NCBI RefSeq assembly: GCF_028368935.1
Contig: NZ_JAQNDK010000005.1
Span: forward strand, 1,242,501-1,306,500
Length of the DNA stretch: 64,000 nt
Direction of reading: 5' to 3'
Origin: Sorangium aterium
Lineage (GTDB): Bacteria > Myxococcota_A > Polyangia > Polyangiales > Polyangiaceae
The notes below the pieces were generated by a model. It made no database searches. It was not told where the DNA came from and saw nothing but the letters and a program-made list of their open reading frames with translations. The position numbers and the translations under genes were made by a program. Shown one piece after another: positions 1 to 11,092 of this stretch (its first letter is position 1; the number at the start of each line of letters is the position of its first letter).

Positions 1-66
1 CCTGGGACGTTCTGTCTCCGGCGCGCTGTGCACGCCGGCGACAGAACGCCGATCGGGCTCAGACGT

Positions 67-219
67 CAGCCCTCGCCACGCCGCCCGGCGAGCACCCTCG
101 CCGGGAGCTTACGGTTCGTCAGGACGGCTTCGTTGGGAGCAGGCTCAGATCAGCCCTCGCCACGCTGCCCGACGGCCATTTTCGCCGGGGGCCTACGGTT
201 CGTCAGGACGGCTTCGTTG
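67..219. repeat. 84-bp imperfect direct repeat
   Basis: Two copies of a roughly 69-bp block start at 67 and 151 (period 84 bp). Both begin CAGCCCTCGCCACGC and both end with a near-identical segment containing ACGGTTCGTCAGGACGGC (about 110-134 and 194-218). They lie beyond the 3' end of the minus-strand membrane protein gene at the left edge of the window, so the array may continue outside it. I see no gene in 1-253. Confidence 0.75.
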
Positions 220-253
220 CGGCGGCGTCGGGATGTATGTGCCGCGAGGGCCG

Positions 254-1081
254 TCAGTGCGGGCGCTCGGTGGCTCGCCTCGGGCCGTAGCTGCGCAGGA
301 GGATGAGGCCCGCGAGGACGGACAGGGCGGCGATCTGGAGAGCGAACGGGATCTTTTGCACCCATTCCTCCTCGTCGATCCCGATCGTGGCCAGGAAGAG
401 GCCGAGCAGGCCGCCCATGGCTTCGCCGGCGCGGCTCACGGATGTCGCTGGGCCGCTGGCGACCGCCTCGTGGGAGAGCGCGTGCAAGAGGAGGCCCGCC
501 ACCGCGGAGAGCAACCAGGGCTCGATCGCCTCGAAGTGCTCCACGTCGACAAGCCGCGTCGCGAAGGCGCCAACCACCGTGGCGAGCGCAATGCCCGCGA
601 GCGCAGCGCTCATGGCGCGCTTGCCGCCTGCATCGGCTCTCACCTCGAGGACCTGAATGGCCACCACCATGGCGAGCGGCACCGTGTGCGCAGCGATCAC
701 GAGCACGACAGGGAGCGAGAGCTGTCCAACGCGTGAGAGCGACGCCACTGCCGCGCCCTCGCCGAACTGGTGCGCGAGCACCGCGGCATACCCCATCGCG
801 AGCGCCGTCGTCGGCGTCTGGTGACCCCCAGCGTCCCCGAGCACGAGGCGCTCCAGCACCGCCGGCGCGAGGAAGCCAGCCACCGCGGCGAACAACGCGA
901 GCCAGCCGATCTCGCCGATCGCCTCCGGGAGCAGATGAAGCAGCGCGATCGACGCCGCACCGACGAGGGCGAACGTCCGCAACGCAGACATCGCGCCCTC
1001 ACTCCGGTGACGGAACACCGCCGCAATGCCGCCCAGCACGACGGCCAACGCGAGGAGCGAGACGCCGAACGCCAGCGACAC
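254..1081 (-). CDS. ZIP-like multispanning membrane protein
   Basis: 275-residue, strongly hydrophobic protein with about seven or eight predicted membrane segments separated by short polar loops. Two histidine-containing membrane motifs resemble the metal-site helices of ZIP-family divalent-cation transporters: HLLPE at residues 49-53 and HQFGEG at 104-109. His132 and HALSHE at 200-205 add to these. In ZIP proteins such His/Glu residues line the Zn/Fe/Mn path in the cytoplasmic membrane. The match is by motif only and the usual HNxPEG signature is not exact, so it could be a relative with another function. The gene stands alone, reading away from the GH63-type gene 63 bp upstream of it on the same strand. 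Confidence 0.5.
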   Translation of the reverse strand: MSLAFGVSLLALAVVLGGIAAVFRHRSEGAMSALRTFALVGAASIALLHLLPEAIGEIGWLALFAAVAGFLAPAVLERLVLGDAGGHQTPTTALAMGYAAVLAHQFGEGAAVASLSRVGQLSLPVVLVIAAHTVPLAMVVAIQVLEVRADAGGKRAMSAALAGIALATVVGAFATRLVDVEHFEAIEPWLLSAVAGLLLHALSHEAVASGPATSVSRAGEAMGGLLGLFLATIGIDEEEWVQKIPFALQIAALSVLAGLILLRSYGPRRATERPH

Positions 1082-1144
1082 AGGCGCCCTCCTAGCACGG
1101 ATCCGGCTCGAACCGGTGATGAGCCGAACGCTCTGTGGGGTGCG

Positions 1145-3817
1145 CTACGAACGTGGGGGGGTGTGCCGTTCCGTGCGTAGGATCAGGTCGCCCACGAGGG
1201 CAGTCCAGCCGGTCTGGTGTGAGGCACCGAGCCCAGCGCCGGTGTCGCCGTGGAAGTACTCGAAGAAGAACAGGCGATCTCGGAATCGAGGATCACGCTG
1301 GAAGAGGGGGTGCTCGCCGTAGACAGGGCGGCGCCCCTCGCGGTCACGCTCGAAGATCGCGATCAGCCGGCGCGCGATCTCGTGCGCTCCGTCGCGGAGC
1401 GTGCGAGGGCCGTGGCCGCCGAGCGACGGGATCGTGAGCACGTCCCCGAAGCCGTGGTCGAGCCGGAGGAGCGAGCGGTAGAGCAAATAGCCGAGCGGGA
1501 ACCAGATCGGGCCGCGCCAGTTGGAGTTGCCGCCCTTCATGCGCGTGATCGACTCGCCCGGCTCGTAGTCGACCTTGTACTGCGCATCGCAGGGCTCGAG
1601 CCCGAGCGAGACGGGCGCGGCCGCGTGCTCCTTGGAGAGCGAGCGCGGGCCGAACGGCGAGAGGAACTTGTCCTCGTCGAACAGGTGCGCGAGCACCCGC
1701 TCGAGGCGCCCCGGCGGCATGGCGGAGAGCACCTGGCGGCCGTCTGGACGTACGGTGATCGCCTCGGCCAGGGCGGGGTTTCTGCCGAGGAACCACTCGG
1801 TCCGGCGCCGGAAGTTCGCGAGCTTGCCGTAGATCTCCGGTGTGATGACGTGCACCGCGCAGAGCGGGATGAGGCCGACGGCCGATCGGATCTTGACGTG
1901 CCGCGGCTTCCCTCCGGCAAAGAGGATGTCGAAGTAGAAGCCGTCCTCCTCGGACCAGAGCGGCAGCCGGCCGTCCGCCGTGTGGTGGAGCGCGTGCGCG
2001 ATCCGCAGGAAGTGCTCGAAGAACTTGCTGGCGAGATCCTCGTACGCGGAGTTGTCGAGCGCGAGCTCCAGCGCGATGCGCATGAGGTCGAGGCAGTACA
2101 TCGCCATCCACGCCGTGGCGTCCGCCTGCTCCAGGCGCATCCCAGGGGCGAGCCGCTCGCTGCGATCGAAGAGCGAGATGTTGTCGAGGCCGAGGAACCC
2201 GCCCTCGAAGACGTTGTGCCCCTCGGCGTCGCGCTTGTTGACCCACCAGGCGAAGTTGATGAGGAGCTTGTGGAACACCCGCTCCAGGAACACCCGATCG
2301 CCCTCGCCCCGCTGCTTCCGCTCGATCTTGTAGATCTGGTAGGTCGCCCAGGCATGCACGGGGGGGTTCAGATCCGAGAACTCCCACTCGTAGGCAGGCA
2401 GCTGCCCGTTCGGGTGCTGGTACCACTCCTTGACCATCATCTTCAGCTGGGCCTTCGCGAGATCGATGTCGAGCGAGGCCAGCGCGACCGCGTGGAAGGC
2501 GAGATCCCAGGCCGCGAACCAGGGGTACTCCCACGCGTCGGGCATCGAGAGGACATCGGCGACGGAGACGTGCCGCCAGTGGGCGTTTCGGCCGCTCAAC
2601 CGCTCGGGCGGCGGCGCGTACGCGTCGCCGCGGAGCCAGGTGTCGACGTCGTAGTGGTAGAACTGCATCGTCCAGAACAGCCCCGCCGCTGCCTGACGCT
2701 GGATCGCGCGGCGATCGTCGGACAGGGCAGGGCCCTGGACGGCGAGATAGTACTCGTCCGCTTCCCTGCGCCGCGCTTCGAGGAGCTCGTCCGCGCCGTC
2801 GAAGGGGCACTCCACCGGCTCGGGCGCGAGCCGGAGCAGGATCCGCCGGCTCTCGCCGGCCGGCACCTCGAGGCGATGCCAGCTCGCCGCCTTCGTGCCG
2901 CGGCGCTCGGCGTTCACCCGCGCCTCGTCGCCGTGGACGACCCGGTGATGGAACGCGTCCTTGACGTACGGTGTCCGCGAAGGGGCGCCATAGAGCCGCT
3001 CGCGGTTCGTCTCGTTGTTGGTGAAGAGCAGCTCCGGGCTGCCCTCGATGTACAGGTGATGCGCGCCGTGCTCGGGGTGCGCCGCGCGCAGCATCACATG
3101 GCCGGGGTCGGTCTCCATGGCCCGGATCTCCGGGACCGGACCCGGAGGCTCGCTCCAGGACCACGTGTTGCGGAACCAGAGGTGCGGGAGCACGTGGATC
3201 GGCGCGGCCTCCGGGCCGCGGTTCACCACGGTGATGACCATCAGGATGTCGCTCGGGCTCCGCTTCGCGTACTCGACGAAGACGTCGAAGTAACGATCCC
3301 CGTCGAAGGCGCCGAGATCGGGGAGATCGACCTCACCCTCCGAGAGGCCGCGGTCGCGCGCGGCGGCGACGAGCGCCTCGTAGGGGAACGGCCGCTGCGG
3401 GTACCGGTAGAGGTAACGCAGGTAGCTGGAGGTCGGCGTCGCGTCTTCGTAGTAGTAGATCTCCTTGACGTCCTCGCCGTGGTTGCCCTCCGGCCCGGTC
3501 AGGCCGAAGGCCCGCTCCTTCAGGATCGGATCCCGCTCGTTCCAGACGGCGACGGCGAGACACAAGATCTGGTGTCGGTCGCAGATGCCGCCGAGCCCGT
3601 CCTCGTTCCAGCGATAGGCGCGGCTCCGGGCATGGTCGTGAGGGAAGTGCGCCCACGCGTCCCCGTTCGCGCTGTAGTCCTCGCGCACCGTCCCCCAGGC
3701 CCGCTCGGAGAGGTAGGGGCCCCAGTGCTTCCAGCGCAGGAGGCGCTCGCGCTCTTCCTCGAGGCGGCGGTGCTCAGCGGTCGGCGCAGCGCGGACGGTC
3801 CTCGTCATGCGCGCCAC
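1145..3817 (-). CDS. GH63-type glucosidase (MGH1-like glycoside hydrolase)
   Basis: 890-residue protein of the bacterial branch related to mannosyl-oligosaccharide glucosidase (GH63, (alpha/alpha)6 barrel). The N-terminal block from about residue 30 carries the family hallmarks WGTVREDYSANGDAW and RWNEDGLGGICD. The barrel carries EYPWFAAWDLAFH (about 430-445), GGNSNWRGPIWFP (about 770), and near the C-terminus the segment containing FEYFHGDTG and HQTGWTAL. By analogy with GH63 enzymes the Asp of AAWD and the late Glu of FEYFHGD would be acid and base catalysts (inference). No signal peptide, so probably cytoplasmic and acting on glucans, glucosylglycerate-like compounds or oligosaccharides. 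The exact substrate cannot be read from sequence. Length is normal for this subgroup. Confidence 0.85.
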   Translation of the reverse strand: MARMTRTVRAAPTAEHRRLEEERERLLRWKHWGPYLSERAWGTVREDYSANGDAWAHFPHDHARSRAYRWNEDGLGGICDRHQILCLAVAVWNERDPILKERAFGLTGPEGNHGEDVKEIYYYEDATPTSSYLRYLYRYPQRPFPYEALVAAARDRGLSEGEVDLPDLGAFDGDRYFDVFVEYAKRSPSDILMVITVVNRGPEAAPIHVLPHLWFRNTWSWSEPPGPVPEIRAMETDPGHVMLRAAHPEHGAHHLYIEGSPELLFTNNETNRERLYGAPSRTPYVKDAFHHRVVHGDEARVNAERRGTKAASWHRLEVPAGESRRILLRLAPEPVECPFDGADELLEARRREADEYYLAVQGPALSDDRRAIQRQAAAGLFWTMQFYHYDVDTWLRGDAYAPPPERLSGRNAHWRHVSVADVLSMPDAWEYPWFAAWDLAFHAVALASLDIDLAKAQLKMMVKEWYQHPNGQLPAYEWEFSDLNPPVHAWATYQIYKIERKQRGEGDRVFLERVFHKLLINFAWWVNKRDAEGHNVFEGGFLGLDNISLFDRSERLAPGMRLEQADATAWMAMYCLDLMRIALELALDNSAYEDLASKFFEHFLRIAHALHHTADGRLPLWSEEDGFYFDILFAGGKPRHVKIRSAVGLIPLCAVHVITPEIYGKLANFRRRTEWFLGRNPALAEAITVRPDGRQVLSAMPPGRLERVLAHLFDEDKFLSPFGPRSLSKEHAAAPVSLGLEPCDAQYKVDYEPGESITRMKGGNSNWRGPIWFPLGYLLYRSLLRLDHGFGDVLTIPSLGGHGPRTLRDGAHEIARRLIAIFERDREGRRPVYGEHPLFQRDPRFRDRLFFFEYFHGDTGAGLGASHQTGWTALVGDLILRTERHTPPRS

Positions 3818-3895
3818 GCTAGGCGACGAAGGCCGAGGCGTCGAGCCCGCGGCCGGCGCGCGGTGAGCTGGAGCGCTGGAGCGCTGGAGCGGGCG

Positions 3896-4423
3896 CTACT
3901 CGGTGCGCTTGATGATGTGGAAGCCGAACGGCGTCTCGACGATCTCGCTCACCTCGCCGATCTTCAACGCGAAGGCGGCGTCGGAGAAGCCCTTCACCAT
4001 CATGCCGCGCTCGAACACCCCGAGATCCCCGCCGCGCTCGGCGGCGCCCGGCTCGTCGCTGTACTCCGCGACCACCTCCTCGAAGCTCGCCCCGCCGCGG
4101 ATCTTGAGGAGCGCCTCCTGCGCGCGCGCGTGCGCCTCGGCGCGCGTACGGCGGAGGCCCTCGGGCTTGCTCTTCGAGCCCTCGTGCATGACGAGGAGAT
4201 GCCGCGCGCCGATCTGCTTGGGCTGACTCGCGATCACGGCGCGCTCCCGCTCGATCGCGGCGTCCTCCTCGGCTGCCCGGATCGGCGCGGAGACCGCGAG
4301 GCCGCCGCCGACCCAGGAGGGCGAGGTGGCGAGCGTCCCGCAGGCGGTCGCGCAGAGGAGCGCGAGGGGAGAGCACGCCGAGAGCGCGTGGACCAGCACG
4401 GCGCGGAGAGGAGGGCTACGCAT
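3896..4423 (-). CDS. Parvulin-type peptidyl-prolyl isomerase, probable lipoprotein
   Basis: 175 residues from the ATG at 4423, chosen because it directly precedes a signal peptide. A longer reading would overlap the upstream gene and add Arg-rich non-coding-like sequence. The hydrophobic leader ends in LLCATACG, a plausible but weak lipobox. The C-terminal 100 residues are a rotamase (parvulin) domain: ARHLLVMH at its start, then ASFEEVVAEYSD, a GGDLGVFERGMMVKGF block, and the terminal PFGFHIIKRTE. Such proteins catalyse cis/trans isomerisation of X-Pro bonds during folding of exported proteins (compare PrsA, SurA). It lies downstream of the two cell-wall lipoprotein genes on the same strand, 59 bp from the nearer one. 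Confidence 0.85.
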   Translation of the reverse strand: MRSPPLRAVLVHALSACSPLALLCATACGTLATSPSWVGGGLAVSAPIRAAEEDAAIERERAVIASQPKQIGARHLLVMHEGSKSKPEGLRRTRAEAHARAQEALLKIRGGASFEEVVAEYSDEPGAAERGGDLGVFERGMMVKGFSDAAFALKIGEVSEIVETPFGFHIIKRTE

Positions 4424-4482
4424 CGGCGCGGAGACTGCCGCGGGAGGGGTGCGCCCGCAACCCTCGCGTCCGCGCGCGTCGC

Positions 4483-5862
4483 TCAGCGGAGCACCATCAC
4501 CGGGACGAAGGCCCACCCGCCGGCGGCCACGCTCACCCGGGCGCGCCGCGACTCGCCGCGGACGCCGACGACCACGTCGTGCGTGCCCGCGCGGACGCGG
4601 GTCCGCGCGATCGCGATGCGCGCGGGGAGCGTCGACCATCCGCGCGTGTCCGGCGTGTCGAGCGCGGTCAGCGTCGCGCTCGTCAGCAGGCCGACGAGCA
4701 GGCCCAGCGGCCCGGAGTCCTCCGCAGCAGCCTCGGTGGCGCCCTGCGCGGCCTCGCCGGCCGCGATGCGGGCGAGGGTCCTCGTGATGGCCGACAGGAT
4801 GACGGTCCCCTCGTTCTTCTTCCAGGCCGCGCGCACCTGCGCCTCGACGTCGAGCGCCTGCTCCATCGGCTGCGAGCGCCCATCCAGCTTCAGCGTCGGA
4901 ATCGAATAGCCGCCCTTGCCGCGCGCGAGCGTCGGGTAGTTGACCCAGGTCACGAGCCCCTTCGCCGCGAGCTCGCTCGCCCGCGCGCGATCCGTCGGGC
5001 TGAGGTCGTTGGCGACGAGCGTGAGCGCGAGGCCGATCGGGAGGCGCTGCGGCACCTTCTGCGGGACGCGCCCGAACCCGACGACGACGATGAGCTCGGC
5101 CTCGCCGGTCTCGTCGAGGGGCGGCGGCGGGGCCTCACCCTCGATCAACGCGGCGATGCGGGGCGATCTCGGCTCGCCGCGCGTGAGCGCGCGGAGCGGG
5201 CGGCGGAGCGACGGATACGACCCGTGGCGGAGGGCGTCGTCGTAGTGGAGGAGCGCCTCGTCAGTCTGGCTGCTCTTCTCGAAGGCGAGGCCGGCGAGGT
5301 AGCTGCCGAGGCCGAGGAGCGCCGTCTCGCCCTCGTGATCGCGCAGGTATCTCTGCATGACCGCGAGGCGGCGAGCCTCGACCCTGGCCCCGCTGAGGTC
5401 GCGCTGGGCCAGGTAGTTCATCATGTTGATCGTGTTGATGAGCAGCTTCTCGTAGGCGGGCGCCTTGTACGGGCCCACGTCGTCCGAGAAGAGGTATTTG
5501 CCGAGATCGTGGGCGGCCCCGCGGGACATGTCGAGCAGGTCGATCGACTTGTCCGCGGCGCCGAGATCGCGCGCGGACAGCCGGTAGCTGTCCATGCTGA
5601 GGAGGATGTTGCCGCGGTCGAGCAGGAGGAGCGCGTTGTCGCCCCGGAGCGCCGGGAGCTGGGCCGCGGTCTCGACCTCGAGCTGCTCGTTCAGCGCGGC
5701 CACCGCCTCGGCGGGAGCGCCGCGATCGAGCGCCTGGAGCGCGGTGCGCACGCGATCTTCATGTCCGCCGCAGGCGGCCTGCCAGAGGCCGAGGAGCAGC
5801 GCGAGAGGAGCCAGGGCCGCACGCTTGCGCCCCGCGAGGCCCGCGTGCCGCCGGCGCATCAC
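4483..5862 (-). CDS. COG3014-type TPR-like lipoprotein partner of LpoB
   Basis: 459 residues. The N-terminal hydrophobic segment ends at Cys31 (GLWQAAC), which I read as a lipoprotein signal although Gln at -3 is atypical. Residues about 35-260 are helical with TPR-like spacing (NALLLLDRGNILLSMDSY, TALLGLGSYLAGLAFEKS). The C-terminal half is beta-rich, with ELIVVVGFGRVPQKVPQRLP followed by a conserved-looking block. The gene starts inside the stop of the LpoB-like gene (4-nt overlap, 5859-5862), so translation is probably coupled. COG3014 lipoproteins are known next to CsgG/LpoB-like lipoproteins in many Gram-negatives, but their biochemical role is not established. Likely site is the periplasmic face of the outer membrane. 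Confidence 0.7.
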   Translation of the reverse strand: MMRRRHAGLAGRKRAALAPLALLLGLWQAACGGHEDRVRTALQALDRGAPAEAVAALNEQLEVETAAQLPALRGDNALLLLDRGNILLSMDSYRLSARDLGAADKSIDLLDMSRGAAHDLGKYLFSDDVGPYKAPAYEKLLINTINMMNYLAQRDLSGARVEARRLAVMQRYLRDHEGETALLGLGSYLAGLAFEKSSQTDEALLHYDDALRHGSYPSLRRPLRALTRGEPRSPRIAALIEGEAPPPPLDETGEAELIVVVGFGRVPQKVPQRLPIGLALTLVANDLSPTDRARASELAAKGLVTWVNYPTLARGKGGYSIPTLKLDGRSQPMEQALDVEAQVRAAWKKNEGTVILSAITRTLARIAAGEAAQGATEAAAEDSGPLGLLVGLLTSATLTALDTPDTRGWSTLPARIAIARTRVRAGTHDVVVGVRGESRRARVSVAAGGWAFVPVMVLR

Positions 5863-6479
5863 TCCTGGATGAGCGCCTTGGTGAAGGCCGCCCTGTTCTG
5901 CCAGGCCACCGCGCTCGTGGCGACCTCGATGAGCTGCATGAACATGAAGTACTGGACGCGGCGCTCGTCCTCGGTGCGCTCATCGGCGGTGAAGACCTTG
6001 CCGGTGAGGTAGTACTTCGCGCCGAGCTGGCGGTTGTACTCGGCGATGTGGCTCGGATCGAACCCGCCGCCGTGCTGCTTCTCGACCTCCGCGACCATCT
6101 GCTGCTGGCGCTCGACGCTGACCACGGTGACGAGGCTCGCCTGAGCCAGGTACGTCTCGACATCGGAGAGGAGCGCCTGAAGCTGGCTGTCGATGTGCTC
6201 GCTCGTCTGGTTCGACAGCGGATAGATGGCGAGCGTGGGCCGCGAGCCGTCGTGCGCCCACGCCTTGGCCACCGGAGAGGCCATCAGCGACGTCAGGTTC
6301 TCGTGGAGGAGCTGCTCGATGTCGCGCCTGTCGATCCCCGTGCTCATCGCCGCGTCGTCGAGCCCCTCGACCTGATTGCCGCGCACGTAGGTGGGGCCGC
6401 AGCCGATGGAAAGCGCGGCGAGCGTGAGCGCCGCGAGCAGCGCGGCCGGACGGATGATGGGCGAAATGGGCATGGACAC
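5859..6479 (-). CDS. LpoB-like penicillin-binding protein activator lipoprotein
   Basis: 206 residues. The signal segment ends in LSIGCG, putting the probable lipidated Cys at residue 27. The body matches the LpoB/CsgG-related fold: DIEQLLHENLTSLMASP, RPTLAIYPLSNQTSEHIDSQ, a helix with ALLSDVETYLAQASLVTVV, and the late segment GAKYYLTGKVFTADE. In enterobacteria LpoB reaches from the outer membrane to stimulate the PBP1b peptidoglycan synthase. Here that role is inferred from family membership and from overlap with the COG3014 gene. The length is close to E. coli LpoB and the proline-rich linker typical of that protein is missing, so the reach across the periplasm may differ. Confidence 0.75.
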   Translation of the reverse strand: MSMPISPIIRPAALLAALTLAALSIGCGPTYVRGNQVEGLDDAAMSTGIDRRDIEQLLHENLTSLMASPVAKAWAHDGSRPTLAIYPLSNQTSEHIDSQLQALLSDVETYLAQASLVTVVSVERQQQMVAEVEKQHGGGFDPSHIAEYNRQLGAKYYLTGKVFTADERTEDERRVQYFMFMQLIEVATSAVAWQNRAAFTKALIQE

Positions 6480-6534
6480 TCCGCAGGGCAGGACGCCCGC
6501 ATCCTAGCAGGCGAGGTGTGCGCTGGAGCTTCGA

Positions 6535-7656
6535 TCAGGCGGAAATCGTGCTCTGCGACGCCGCGCGCGCGCCGCGTGCACGCCGCGCGCGGCATGTCAG
6601 CAGCGCCGACGTCCTGGCTCGCCTCAGCGCGAGCAGCGCGAGCAGCGCGAGCAGCGCGCGCGCCGCTGGGGCCCCGCTGTCGTCGCCGACGACGGGGCCG
6701 TACGCGCACGAGAGCCAGCGCTCGTCGAGCGGCCGGCGCGAGGGCAAGCGCTCCGCGGAGTCCGACGCCGTCGCCCACCAGGGCGGGTCGTAGTCGCCGA
6801 CGTCAGCGGCGCGCCTCGCCTCGGTGACGATCCAGTCGCGATGGGCGATCAGCCCACCATAGATGGGGTCGGCGCAGCCGGCTGGCCCGCGCGACGTCAC
6901 GCCGATGATCCGCCCCGCCACGTCGAGCGCTGGTCCGCCCGAGTCGCCGCTGCAGATGCCGTTCTCGCCGCGCCACTCGCCTCCTGTGACGCGCTCCTGC
7001 GTTCCACACCCGTACCCCACGCACTCGACGTGGAGCCCATCGCGGCGCCTGCGGACGCCGCCGCCGCGCGATCTGCCCTCCGTGTCGCCGAAGCCCACCG
7101 CCGAGTAGACCTCGCTCTCCTCGGGCGGCCGCTCAAGGCGAGGCGCGAGCGGCGTGACCTCGCTGCCGCCGAGCGGGGAAGACAGCACGACGAGCGCGAT
7201 GTCGCGCCCGCAGACGGCGTTGCCGTCGGGCGGGCTGAGCAGCGCGCGCGCGCCGATCCACGGCGTGTCCGCAGCCCACAGGGCCCCGCCGAGCGTGGCG
7301 TAGACCTGCGAGGCATCGACCGGCTCACCGAACGTCGCCGTCTTGCAGGCAATGAGCTTGGGAGCCTCCGCGATGCAGTGCTGCGCGGTGAGCACCAGGT
7401 TGGGCGCGATCACGGTGCTCGAGCAGGTCCGCGCGACGCGCCCTCGGCGATCGGTGATGAGGAGCCCGGCGATCGCGCGATCTCCAGCGTCTGGATAACC
7501 TCCCTTGATCTCCAGCGCGGCCTCGGCCGCGTCCTCCTCGTGCAGGTCAGCTTCGTCCGCGTCTCCAGCGCAGCCCGCCAGCGCGGCGGCGAGGAGGCAT
7601 CCAGCTCGGGTACGCCATGCGGTGCTGTTCCGGCACACGGCCAGCCGCCATTGCAC
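6535..7656 (-). CDS. Secreted trypsin-like serine protease with C-terminal hydrophobic tail
   Basis: Chymotrypsin-fold protease, 373 residues from a GTG at 7656. The start is uncertain (another GTG at 7638; the frame is open to 7824). The leader contains LLAAALAGCAG, a good lipobox, followed by an acidic linker and the mature-type sequence EIKGGYPDAGDRAI. Catalytic triad: His in LTAQHC, Asp in CGRDIALVVL, Ser in CSGDSGGPAL. Paired cysteines suggest disulfides. The C-terminus has a Cys, then a short hydrophobic run (GAPAARALLALLALLAL) and an Arg-rich tail. That resembles the MYXO-CTERM/GlyGly-CTERM style of surface sorting signal, without an exact motif. Probably an extracytoplasmic endopeptidase of unknown target. 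Confidence 0.85.
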   Translation of the reverse strand: MQWRLAVCRNSTAWRTRAGCLLAAALAGCAGDADEADLHEEDAAEAALEIKGGYPDAGDRAIAGLLITDRRGRVARTCSSTVIAPNLVLTAQHCIAEAPKLIACKTATFGEPVDASQVYATLGGALWAADTPWIGARALLSPPDGNAVCGRDIALVVLSSPLGGSEVTPLAPRLERPPEESEVYSAVGFGDTEGRSRGGGVRRRRDGLHVECVGYGCGTQERVTGGEWRGENGICSGDSGGPALDVAGRIIGVTSRGPAGCADPIYGGLIAHRDWIVTEARRAADVGDYDPPWWATASDSAERLPSRRPLDERWLSCAYGPVVGDDSGAPAARALLALLALLALRRARTSALLTCRARRARGARAASQSTISA

Positions 7657-7968
7657 GGCACCTGCCAGCCTGGGCTGTGCACCGCCGCGCTCCCCGAGGG
7701 AGGAGAGGGTTGCTTCCGAGGAGGCTCGACCGCCGGCGGAGCCACGCCGCTGCGCTGTGGTGCGGGATGCGGTCAGCGCGCCGGTCGGGCTCATGTACAG
7801 CCGAGCGCCCGACCCTGTCGTCAACCGAGCGCAAGGCTTCGGTGAGGAGGCGGCGCGGGCGCGCGGCCTCGCGCTCCGGGAACACCTCCCTCGCGCTGGT
7901 GTCGCGCGCGTCCGTTCGCGACGTCGCGGCGCTGCGAGCGCTCGCCCTCTCCCGGCGGCGCCCGAGCG

Positions 7969-10533
<2,565 letters not shown>

Positions 10534-11092
10534 AGCACTGCGCTGCCGCGGTCGACAGCCGCCCCGCGGCGGCAGAAGCCTGCGCCCCGGCGGGAGCGGC
10601 ATGCCCGTCCGCGGCGCGCCGCGGCCATGTCGAGAGTTCCCGAGAAGCGTGGACAGCGCCTCGGTCCGAGCTCTGCCGTCGGAGACGCCCGCGCCCGAGA
10701 GGGCCGACCGCGCGCTCCGCCGCGCGCTCCGGAGCCACCCGCGCGCTCCGGAGCCACCCGCGCGCCGGAGCGGCGTGCGTGCCCCTGCGCGCCGCTGGCG
10801 CTGGCGGAGGAGCGCGCGCCTCGTGAGCGCCTCGGCGGCGGGACGAGCTCGCTCTTCACCGAGCCGACCGGAGGCGCGCACCCCTGGCGTCGCTGTCCTG
10901 CGTCCGCGACGGGCGGTGTCGTCCCGTGAGGCGCGCGTGGCGTCAGCGCTGACGAGCGGCAGCGCCTCGCGGGGACGGGGCGACGCGTCAGAAGAATGGC
11001 CGCACGCCGAGACTTGGGGGTAGATTGAGAGCGCTGTTCCGCTTCAGTGTGAGGCGGAGGGGTCGCGTGGGCGGTCCCTCCGAGGCGCGCGG
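10534..11092. other. Intergenic region between leuS and the 11093 gene
   Basis: About 560 bp of very GC-rich sequence between two diverging genes. I recognise no gene. It contains a perfect 19-bp tandem duplication of CGCGCTCCGGAGCCACCCG at 10723-10741 and 10742-10760. The segment closest to 11093 is less GC-biased (TTGGGGGTAGATTGAGAG at about 11013-11030) and is the likely promoter region of the plus-strand gene. Confidence 0.5.

Noticed and set aside
1250-4909. Very long plus-strand open frame (over 1200 codons) opposite the GH63 gene
   Set aside because: It runs antisense to three genes with clear domain matches. Its Arg/Glu/Ala-rich product is the usual by-product of high-GC codon bias on the other strand.
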